Assembly (NCBI GenBank): GCA_021793115.1
Contig: JAJYTJ010000017.1
Coordinates: forward strand, 1-37,730
DNA: 37,730 bases
Origin: Actinomycetes bacterium
GTDB taxonomy: Bacteria; Actinomycetota; Actinomycetes; Actinomycetales; Cellulomonadaceae
Direction of reading: 5' to 3'
Under the pieces are notes generated by a model. The model saw only the letters and a list, made by a program, of their open reading frames with translations, searched no databases and was not told the DNA's origin. The position numbers and the translations under genes were made by a program. Below, piece by piece: positions 8,140 through 14,317 of the stretch. How positions within the stretch are numbered: position 1 is the stretch's first letter; each line of letters opens with the position of its first letter.

Positions 8140-9150
8140 ATGGTCGCCTACCGTCACCTGGGCCGCTCCGGCCTCAACGTCACCGAGATCACCTACGGCA
8201 ACTGGCTCACGCACGGCTCGCAGGTGGAGAACGACACCGCGCTGGCCTGCGTGCGCGCCGCGCTCGACGCGGGCATCACGAGCTTTGACACCGCCGACGC
8301 CTACGCGAACACGGCGGCCGAGACGGTCCTCGGTGAGGCGCTCGCCGGCGAGCGCCGCGACAGCCTGGAGATCTTCACCAAGGTCTTCTGGCCCACCGGG
8401 CCGAAGGGCGCCAACGACAAGGGCCTGAGCCGCAAGCACGTGCTGCGCTCCATCGACGGCTCGCTCACGCGCCTGCGGACGGACTACGTCGACCTGTTCC
8501 AGGCCCACCGGTACGACCACGTGACGCCGCTCGAGGAGACGATGCAGGCGTTCGCCGACGTGGTGCGCGCCGGCAAGGCGCTGTACATCGGCGTCTCCGA
8601 GTGGACGGCCGAGCAGATCCGCGCGGGCGTCGAGCTCGCCCGCGAGCTGCACGTGCCGCTCGTCTCCAACCAGCCGCAGTACTCCATGCTGTGGCGGGTC
8701 ATCGAGGGCGAGGTGGTGCCCACGAGCGAGGAGCTCGGCCTGTCCCAGGTGGTGTGGTCGCCCGTCGCGCAGGGCGTGCTCACCGGCAAGTACCTGCCCG
8801 GCGCGCCGGCCCCGGCGGGCTCGCGCGGCACCGACGAGAAGGGCGGTGCCCAGATGGTGCGCCGCTTCACCGAGAACCAGGACGTGCTCACCCGCGTGCA
8901 GGGGCTGCGTCCGGTGGCCGACGAGCTGGGCCTGACGCTGGCCCAGCTGGCCGTCGCGTGGGTGCTGCAGAACCCCAACGTCGCGGCCGCGATCATCGGC
9001 GCTTCGCGCCCCGAGCAGGTCGCGGAGAACGTCAAGGCGTCCGGCGTCGTCATCCCGGTCGAGCTCATGGCCCGGATCGACGACGTGCTCGGCGACGTCG
9101 TGGTGCGCGACCCGGCCCTCACCGCCCAGAGCTCGCCTGCCTCGATCTGA
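8140..9150 (+). CDS. Aldo/keto reductase (voltage-channel beta-subunit type)
   Basis: 336 residues, a (beta/alpha)8 NADPH-dependent oxidoreductase. FDTADAYAN holds the catalytic Asp and Tyr, IFTKVFW the Lys, and LFQAHRYD the His. The NADPH site is visible as VVWSPVAQGVLTGKY and IIGASRPEQVAENVKA. The opening YRHLGRSGLNVTEITYGNWLT and the length fit the branch related to potassium-channel beta subunits and YghZ-like methylglyoxal reductases. The substrate is unknown, likely small aldehydes. It is monocistronic, ends in an array of 19-bp repeats that includes its own stop, and a hairpin follows. Confidence 0.93.
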   Translation: MVAYRHLGRSGLNVTEITYGNWLTHGSQVENDTALACVRAALDAGITSFDTADAYANTAAETVLGEALAGERRDSLEIFTKVFWPTGPKGANDKGLSRKHVLRSIDGSLTRLRTDYVDLFQAHRYDHVTPLEETMQAFADVVRAGKALYIGVSEWTAEQIRAGVELARELHVPLVSNQPQYSMLWRVIEGEVVPTSEELGLSQVVWSPVAQGVLTGKYLPGAPAPAGSRGTDEKGGAQMVRRFTENQDVLTRVQGLRPVADELGLTLAQLAVAWVLQNPNVAAAIIGASRPEQVAENVKASGVVIPVELMARIDDVLGDVVVRDPALTAQSSPASI

Positions 9151-9262
9151 CGTGCCCGCCTCGATCTGACCGGCCCGCTTCGATCTGACCGGCCCGCTTT
9201 GATCTGACCCCGCTTCGATCTGACCAGCCCGATTCCAGCTGACGGGCCCGCCGCCATCTGAC
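9139..9262 (+). repeat. 19-bp stop-codon ladder at the end of the aldo/keto reductase gene
   Basis: Seven copies of a unit of the type TGACCGGCCCGCTTCGATC, beginning in the last codons of the gene. The TGA triplets start at 9148 (true stop), 9167, 9186, 9205, 9221, 9240 and 9259. The steps are 19, 19, 19, 16, 19 and 19, each one more than a multiple of three, so the stops cycle through all three frames more than twice. Copies decay with distance from the gene. Confidence 0.92.
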
Positions 9263-9271
9263 GCCCACGGG

Positions 9272-9307
9272 AGGGGCGGTGCCGCCCGACGAGGTGGTGC
9301 CGCCCCT
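9272..9307 (+). terminator. Hairpin downstream of the aldo/keto reductase repeat array
   Basis: AGGGGCGG (9272-9279) pairs with CCGCCCCT (9300-9307); the 20-base loop can fold further through GCCGCC/GGTGG. No T run. It separates the reductase from the ECF operon. Confidence 0.4.
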
Positions 9308-9325
9308 GTCCGGCATCCGGTGCGC

Positions 9326-9354
9326 TGAACTGAATCGGTGCCCGCCGCCGTTCT
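9326..9354 (+). promoter_or_regulatory. ECF-type promoter of the sigma/anti-sigma operon
   Basis: TGAACT (9326-9331), 17 bases, CGTTCT (9349-9354). This closely matches the promoter before the lipoprotein gene (TGAACC, 16 bases, CGTGTA at 10936-10963) and is similar to the TGAACC/CGTgt promoters reported for M. tuberculosis SigL. It implies that the sigma factor transcribes its own operon. Confidence 0.65.
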
Positions 9355-9382
9355 ACCGGGGAGACCCGAAGGAGCGGCGGGG

Positions 9383-9889
9383 ATGGACGTCGACGACCAC
9401 GCGGTGCTGCGTGAGCTGCACGACCGGCACGCCGCCGCCGTGTGGCGCTTCGTGGTGCACCTCACCGGGACCAGCGCCGGCGCCGACGACGTGGTGCAGG
9501 AGACCTTGCTGCGCGCGTGGCGCAGCCCGGGCGTCATGGCGCAAGACCCCGCCACCGCGCGGTCCTGGATGTTCACGGTCGCCCGCCACCTCGTCATCGA
9601 CGAAGCGCGCAGCGCCCACCGCCGGCACGAGACGGGCGTCGACGAGCCGCCGGACCGCCCGGTCGCCGATCGTACGGAGGAGCTCTTCGACGCCCTCCTC
9701 GTCGCCGAGGCCCTCTCAGCCCTCAGCGAGGAGCACCGGACGGTCATCACCCGCGCGTACTACGGCGGCCTGAGCACGGCGGAGCTGTCCGGCGAGCTCG
9801 GCATCCCGCCGGGCACCGTGAAGTCGAGGCTGCATTACGGGCTGCGGGCGCTGCGCCTCGCGCTGCAGGAGAGGGGCGTGGTCCGATGA
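9383..9889 (+). CDS. ECF RNA polymerase sigma factor
   Basis: 168 residues, the length of a minimal ECF (group 4) sigma factor. Region 2 is visible as GADDVVQETLLRAW followed by ARSWMFTVARHLVIDEARS, which binds core polymerase and the -10 DNA. Region 4 is LSEEHRTVITRAYYGG with the recognition helix in LGIPPGTVKSRLHYGLRALR, which reads the -35. The ATG has AAGGAG eight bases upstream. Its stop overlaps the start of the anti-sigma gene (ATGA), the usual partner arrangement. The promoter pattern and partner resemble SigK/SigL-type systems of actinobacteria, where a membrane zinc anti-sigma factor responds to envelope or redox signals. Confidence 0.94.
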   Translation: MDVDDHAVLRELHDRHAAAVWRFVVHLTGTSAGADDVVQETLLRAWRSPGVMAQDPATARSWMFTVARHLVIDEARSAHRRHETGVDEPPDRPVADRTEELFDALLVAEALSALSEEHRTVITRAYYGGLSTAELSGELGIPPGTVKSRLHYGLRALRLALQERGVVR

Positions 9890-10938
9890 CGCGCGCGCGC
9901 GACGAGGCCCGGGAGCGCGAGCACGAGGCCTTCGCCGACTGGGACGCGGCCTACGTGCTGGGGGCCCTGCCTCCGGTGGAGCGGCGCGCGTACGAGGACC
10001 ACGTGGCAGGCTGCGCGCGCTGCCGCGCGGCGCTCGTGGAGCTGGCCCCCCTGCCGGGCCTCCTCGCCCGCGCACCGCACCCGACGGCGCCCGACGAGCC
10101 GAGCCGGCCGCCCCGCGTGGCCGTCGAGCCGAGCGTCCCGCCCCGCGTGGCCGTCGAGCCGAGCGTCCCGCCCCGCGTGGCCGTCGAGCCCAGCCTCCTG
10201 CCACGTGTGGCCGACGCGTCACGTGGCCCGTCGCGCGGCGCGTCCTCCTCGGGCCCCACCCCGCGCGGCCCCTCAACGGAGGAACCTCACGACGCATCGG
10301 ACGGTCGTCGGGGCGCGCGGCGGCGCGAGCGGCGGCATCGCCGGCCGCGGCGCGGCCTGCTCGCGGGCCTCGTCGCGCTCGTCGTGGTCGGGCTCGCCGT
10401 CGCCGTGCCGGTGGTGATGTCCCGGATGACCACTCCCTCCGCCGCGCCGGGGCGCACGGTGACGCTCGCCCGTCAGACGGACACGACCCTCGCGGCCAGC
10501 GTCACGCTCACGCCCGTGGCGTGGGGCACCCGGCTGTCGATGGTGTGCGACTACCCGCCCGCGCCCGCCGCGTCGCCCGGGCCGGCCGGCTCGGCACCGT
10601 CGTCGGGGTCGTCGGGGTCGTCCGGATCCGCGCTGCGGCCCTGGCCCACCGGATCCTCGGTGTCGTCGGGACCTTCCGGATCGTCGTGGCCGGTGTCGTC
10701 GGCACCGACGACGGCCGCGACGTACCCGGCGCCGTCGGGCGCGACCGCTGCCGAGTACGCGCTCGTCGTCACCGACGCCGACGGGCGGACGAGCCAGGTG
10801 TCCACATGGTCAGCCCGGCCCGGCGCCACGGTCCGTCTCGACGCCGCGACCGCGGTGCCGATCGGGCGCATCGCCGCGGTGGAGATCCGCTCCGACGCGG
10901 GGGACACCCTGCTGGCGGCGAACCTCACGAGCGGGTGA
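9886..10938 (+). CDS. Zinc-binding membrane anti-sigma factor (RskA/RslA-like) with low-complexity inserts
   Basis: 350 residues. The cytoplasmic N-terminus carries the anti-sigma zinc motif HVAGCARC (His-x3-Cys-x2-Cys) preceded by the helix DWDAAYVLGALPPVERRAY; this should bind the sigma factor encoded just upstream. One membrane segment (about residues 164-185, GLLAGLVALVVVGLAVAVPV) leads to an extracytoplasmic domain that ends in the RskA-C-like strand pattern. Two expansions are odd: a 30-bp repeat giving PRVAVEPSVP copies in the linker, and a Ser/Gly-rich stretch (around residues 222-275) within the outer domain. The start overlaps the sigma stop. Its own TGA forms the first three bases of the -35 element of the next gene's promoter. 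Confidence 0.9.
   Translation: MTRARDEAREREHEAFADWDAAYVLGALPPVERRAYEDHVAGCARCRAALVELAPLPGLLARAPHPTAPDEPSRPPRVAVEPSVPPRVAVEPSVPPRVAVEPSLLPRVADASRGPSRGASSSGPTPRGPSTEEPHDASDGRRGARRRERRHRRPRRGLLAGLVALVVVGLAVAVPVVMSRMTTPSAAPGRTVTLARQTDTTLAASVTLTPVAWGTRLSMVCDYPPAPAASPGPAGSAPSSGSSGSSGSALRPWPTGSSVSSGPSGSSWPVSSAPTTAATYPAPSGATAAEYALVVTDADGRTSQVSTWSARPGATVRLDAATAVPIGRIAAVEIRSDAGDTLLAANLTSG
10111..10200 (+). repeat. 30-bp in-frame repeat inside the anti-sigma gene
   Basis: Three 30-bp copies (10111, 10141, 10171; the last diverged) plus a decayed fourth encode PRVAVEPSVP-like decapeptides in the cytoplasmic linker. Nearby, short TCGTCGGGG and TCGTCGGGA units (about 10605-10690) encode the Ser/Gly stretch. 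The 30-bp period keeps the frame. Confidence 0.9.
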
Positions 10939-10963
10939 ACCGGACGCGCCCGCCTCTCGTGTA
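10936..10963 (+). promoter_or_regulatory. ECF-type promoter of the Yx(FWY)xxD lipoprotein gene
   Basis: TGAACC (10936-10941), 16 bases, CGTGTA (10958-10963). The TGA of the -35 element is also the stop codon of the anti-sigma gene. The match to the promoter at 9326-9354 makes both likely targets of the sigma factor encoded here, so this gene can be induced beyond read-through from the operon. Confidence 0.7.
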
Positions 10964-10994
10964 CCTCGGTCGGGGGATCTCGAGAGGAGTGGCC

Positions 10995-11633
10995 ATGAGA
11001 TCGGTGATCGCCGGGCGCCGTGCGGGCGTCCTGGGCCTCGCGGTGGGTGCGTTGGTGACGCTCGCGGCGTGCGGGTCGGGAGGTTCGGGAGGTTCGGGAG
11101 GTCCGGGAGGCGGAGCCTATGGCGGCGCGGCGTCGACCTCGCCCGCGACGCAGGCCCCCGCAACGCCGGCTCCCACGACGCCGGCTCCCACGACGCCGGC
11201 GCCCGCGGCGGCCGGAGGCGGCGGGTACAAGGCCCCTCCGGGGGCGGCCCGCACGTCGGGCACGGGCTCCGGGACGTCGTCGGGCGCCGTCCTGTCCACC
11301 CGCGCCACGTCGCTCGGCACCGTCGTCGTCGACGCCCGTGGGATGACCGTCTACGAGTTCGGCAAGGACACGATGGGCGCGACGACGTCCGCGTGCACCG
11401 GTGGTTGCGCCACGTTGTGGCCCGAGGTGCACGCCGGTTCGGGCACGCCCCAGGTCAGCGGCGTGACAGGCGCCGTGGGCACCATCACCGGCACCGACGG
11501 GCAGGCCCAGGTGACGCTCGACGGCTGGCCCCTGTACACGTTCGTGCACGACACCGCGCCCGGCGACACCACCGGCCAGAACTACATGAACCTGTGGTGG
11601 GCGCTCACCCCGGCGGGCCAGCGCGTCGGCTGA
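10995..11633 (+). CDS. Secreted lipoprotein with Yx(FWY)xxD repeats (COG4315)
   Basis: 212 residues. The signal peptide ends in LAAC, so a lipid-anchored extracytoplasmic protein is expected. A Gly/Ser/Thr/Pro-rich spacer follows (residues ~20-90). The domain carries two copies of the family motif: VYEFGKD and LYTFVHD, with ACTGGCATLWP between them, a pair of cysteines that probably forms a disulphide. Such proteins are commonly encoded next to SigK/SigL-like ECF operons; the biochemical role is unsettled. AGGAG lies six bases before the ATG. It forms the output gene of the ECF circuit. Confidence 0.9.
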   Translation: MRSVIAGRRAGVLGLAVGALVTLAACGSGGSGGSGGPGGGAYGGAASTSPATQAPATPAPTTPAPTTPAPAAAGGGGYKAPPGAARTSGTGSGTSSGAVLSTRATSLGTVVVDARGMTVYEFGKDTMGATTSACTGGCATLWPEVHAGSGTPQVSGVTGAVGTITGTDGQAQVTLDGWPLYTFVHDTAPGDTTGQNYMNLWWALTPAGQRVG

Positions 11634-12223
11634 CGCCTCGCCGCTCGTCGTGCGCTTCGTCCCGGGATGCGCTGCGCTGCCCGCTCGGTCGGAGTGCGCG
11701 CTGCGCGGGGCCGGGGCCGGCCGGTCGTCGGTGCCGTCGGGCGCGTCCGGGGCCGCCCCATCGCTCGGTGCGTTCGGACCCGCCCCATCGGTCGGTGCGT
11801 TCGGACCCGCCCCATCGGTCGGTGCGTTCGGACCCGCCCCATCGGTCGGTGCGTTCGGACCCGCCCCATCGGTCGGCGCGTCCGATCTGCCCATCGGTCG
11901 GCCGCATTCGGACCGGCCGCATCGGTCCGCGTGGGCACGTGGCGGGTGACATTGACACTCTCTGCGTGCCTACGCGCCGAGGCAGAGGCCTCCGGATTCA
12001 TTGGTGTCGAGGGGACCGTGCGCCCCGCGCTTCGACACCATCGGTTCGGGGCCGGACCATCGGTTCGGGGCCGGGGCAATGCGAGGATCCGCCGCGCCGT
12101 GCGAGATCCCCACGGACACGTGTCGGGGGCCGTGCGGCGCCGGGACCACGGTGCCTGCGGTGACGACGGTGCCTGCGGTGACGACGGTGCCTGCGGTGAC
12201 GGCCGGGCCCCGGGCGCCCTCGC
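11634..12223. other. 590-bp gene-free region rich in repeats
   Basis: No convincing gene. It holds a 27-bp array (11751-11900), an inverted repeat GGTGTCGA/TCGACACC (12003-12010 and 12032-12039) with an inner GGGG/CCCC pair that may act as a terminator, a 19-bp duplication (12037-12074), and an 18-bp array GGTGCCTGCGGTGACGAC (about 12150-12201) just past the end of the second nhaA gene. Open frames across it are artefacts of high GC and periodicity. Confidence 0.7.
11751..11900. repeat. 27-bp tandem array, about five copies
   Basis: The unit begins CCCCATCGGTCGGTGCGTTC and recurs every 27 bases from 11756; the inner copies are nearly identical and the edge copies diverged. Because 27 is a multiple of three, all frames stay open, but no start, Shine-Dalgarno or protein family supports translation. 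Confidence 0.88.
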
Positions 12224-14092
12224 TCAGAGGCGGAAGGCCGGGGGGATCGAGCCGGCGGAGAGGCGCAGGGCCTCGACGAGGCTCGCCGCGTCGTAGGGGC
12301 CGACGAGGCGCCAGCCGTTGACGAAGAAGGCGGGTGTCGCCAGCAGGTCCATGATCTCGGCGTCGTCGGCGTCCTCCTGGACGCGCCGGGCCGCCTCGGC
12401 GCCCTCGAGGTCCGCGACGAACCGGTCCAGGTCGAGGTCGAGCCGCTCGGCGACGTCGAGGAGGTCCTCGCGCTCGAGGTGGTCCTGCTGCCGGAACAGG
12501 AGGGTGCCGTACTCGAGGAACCGCCCCTGCCGGGCGGCCGCCTCAGCCGCGAGGGCCGCCCCGATCGCGTGCGGGTGCACGTGCGGCTGCGGCAGGTGGC
12601 GCCACGCCCACACCACCTCGTCGCCCAGCATCTCCAGCACCTCGTCCACCGAGCCGGTGGCGCGCGAGCAGAACGGGCACTCGAAGTCCCCGTACTCGAC
12701 GATGACGAGCGGGGCGTCGGGCCGCCCGCGGAAGTGGTCGCGCTCCGGGTCGAAGGGTCGCAGCAGCACCTTGCCCACGGGCTGGCGGGGCTTGAAGCGT
12801 TCGAGGGCCGCGAACATCCCCCAGCCGAGCAGCGCCGACAGCGCGGTGGCGACCAGCACGCCCAGCCGGGCCTGCGTGGCCGCCCGCTCGTCGGGCAGCG
12901 CGATGTCGATGATGAGCAGCGAGATGGTGAACCCGATCCCGGACAGGGCCGCGCCGCCGGCGACGCGCTCCAGCGTCAGCCCGGGGGCCAGCCGGCCGAA
13001 CGGGCTGCGCGCCACGAGCGCGGTCGCACCCGTGATGCCCACGAGCTTGCCCACGACGAGGCCCGCGACGACACCCCAGAACAGCGGCGAGCGCCAGGCC
13101 GCGGCGAGCGAGGAGGCGTCCAGCCGCACGCCCGCGTTGGCGAGCGCGAACAGCGGCAGCACCACGTACGACACGGCCGGCGCGAACGACAGCTGGAGCC
13201 GCTCGTTGACGGAGATCGAGTCGCGCAGCCGCCGCTGCGCCGCCACGGCGTAGCGCGGGGTCGGCGACTGCCGGAAGGCCCGCGTCTGGGCGTACGCCGC
13301 CTCGACCTCGCGCCGCTGCGGCGCGAACACGGGGATGAGCAGCGCGACCGCGACACCGGCCAGGGTCGGGTGCACGCCCGCCTCGTGCAGGCCGAGCCAC
13401 ACGAGCACCGCCAGCACCGCGTACACCGGCCCGCGCCCCGTCGGTAGGTACCTCACCAGCGCGACGAGCAGCAGCGGGACGAGCGTGAGCGCGAGCGGCA
13501 CGAGCCGCAGGTCGGACGTGTAGAAGACGGCGATCGCCGCCAGGGCCCCGATGTCGTCGACCACCGCCATGGCGAGGAGGAACAGCCGCAGCCGGGCCGA
13601 GTGCCGGGGCCCGACGAGCGCCAGGGCGCCGATGAGGAACGCGGTGTCGGTCGAGATGACCGCGCCCCACGCGTGGGCGTCCCCGGACCGGCCGGCGACG
13701 GCGAGGAACACGAGCGCCGGCACGACGAGGCCACCCACGGCGGCGCTCGCCGGCACGACGGCCCGCTCGCGCCGCGAGAGCTCGCCGATGGTGACCTCAC
13801 GCTTGACCTCGAGGCCGACGACGAAGAAGAAGAACGCCATGAGGCCGTCGTTGACCAGCCCGTGCAGCGTGAGCGCGAGCTCGAAGGAGCCGACGCGCAC
13901 GCCGATCGGCGTGGCCCACAGCGTGGCGTAGGCGCCGCGCGCCGGCGTGTTGACCCACACGAGGGCGGCGAGCGCGCCGGCGGCGAGCAGCGCGGCCGAG
14001 GCCCGGTCCTGCCCCATCGCCTCCAGGCGCGAGCGTAGGTGCGCGAGCCTCGTCGGCGGCGCGGGCGGGCGGCCGATCGTCACGTCGGTCAT
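12224..14092 (-). CDS. nhaA: NhaA-type Na+/H+ antiporter fused to a DsbA-like thioredoxin domain (CPFC form)
   Basis: 622 residues, same architecture and almost the same length as the gene at 1653-3524. The antiporter part shows FFFFVVGLEVKREV, STDTAFLIGA and VVDDIGAL with the paired aspartates. The thioredoxin part has VIVEYGDFECPFC with Cys472 and Cys475, and the cis-proline segment ATPAFF. Here the redox pair is complete, so disulphide exchange or DsbA-like activity is possible. The ATG at 14092 is preceded by GGAG; longer frames upstream have no support. It is divergent from the KimA-like potassium permease, fitting joint control of Na+, K+ and pH, though this is inference. Confidence 0.95.
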   Translation of the reverse strand: MTDVTIGRPPAPPTRLAHLRSRLEAMGQDRASAALLAAGALAALVWVNTPARGAYATLWATPIGVRVGSFELALTLHGLVNDGLMAFFFFVVGLEVKREVTIGELSRRERAVVPASAAVGGLVVPALVFLAVAGRSGDAHAWGAVISTDTAFLIGALALVGPRHSARLRLFLLAMAVVDDIGALAAIAVFYTSDLRLVPLALTLVPLLLVALVRYLPTGRGPVYAVLAVLVWLGLHEAGVHPTLAGVAVALLIPVFAPQRREVEAAYAQTRAFRQSPTPRYAVAAQRRLRDSISVNERLQLSFAPAVSYVVLPLFALANAGVRLDASSLAAAWRSPLFWGVVAGLVVGKLVGITGATALVARSPFGRLAPGLTLERVAGGAALSGIGFTISLLIIDIALPDERAATQARLGVLVATALSALLGWGMFAALERFKPRQPVGKVLLRPFDPERDHFRGRPDAPLVIVEYGDFECPFCSRATGSVDEVLEMLGDEVVWAWRHLPQPHVHPHAIGAALAAEAAARQGRFLEYGTLLFRQQDHLEREDLLDVAERLDLDLDRFVADLEGAEAARRVQEDADDAEIMDLLATPAFFVNGWRLVGPYDAASLVEALRLSAGSIPPAFRL

Positions 14093-14142
14093 CCAGGCTC
14101 CGCTTCGTCCCAGGGTGGCGGTGCTGCCACCACGATCAAGGT

Positions 14143-14182
14143 CGGTGCCGGTGCACGCATTCCGGTGCCGGTGCACGCATTC
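14143..14182. repeat. 20-bp perfect duplication upstream of the KimA-like gene
   Basis: Two identical copies (14143-14162 and 14163-14182) beginning CGGTGCCGGTGCACGCATTC, in the divergent region between the second nhaA and the permease. Each has the small palindrome GGTGC/GCACC-like core, so a regulatory use is possible but not shown. Confidence 0.85.
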
Positions 14183-14262
14183 CGGCGGCGGGGCTCGCGC
14201 GCCGTCGACGCGGGGTCGAGCCGGCGGCGATCGGGCCGCGTCAGGAGTGCCGGAGGGTCCGC

Positions 14263-14278
14263 TAAGAACGCGTCAAGA
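14263..14278 (+). promoter_or_regulatory. Candidate response-regulator site before the KimA-like gene
   Basis: TAAGA (14263-14267) and CAAGA (14274-14278) form direct half-sites with an 11-bp step, the spacing used by OmpR/PhoB-type regulators such as KdpE. The stretch is A-rich against its background. A CACACT hexamer at 14289-14294 could be the -10. No c-di-AMP riboswitch fold was recognised upstream. Low certainty. Confidence 0.35.
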
Positions 14279-14317
14279 TCCCGGCCCGCACACTCCGCGC
14301 AGCGGTGTCCTGATGCC

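Noticed and set aside
9139..9262. CRISPR array.
   Set aside because: Repeats are directly adjacent with no unique spacers and no cas genes are present; the same holds for the other tandem arrays.
11952..11980. A promoter with TTGACA at 11952.
   Set aside because: No -10 element at suitable spacing and no gene downstream on that strand.
11582..12079. Coding frames through the 27-bp array giving repeated peptides such as TDRWGGSER.
   Set aside because: Open in all frames because the period is a multiple of three; no start signal, no domain, and it sits between complete genes.
14093..14317. A c-di-AMP (ydaO-type) riboswitch before the KimA-like gene.
   Set aside because: I could not find the conserved core or its nested helices; the region is dominated by a 20-bp duplication and a possible regulator site.
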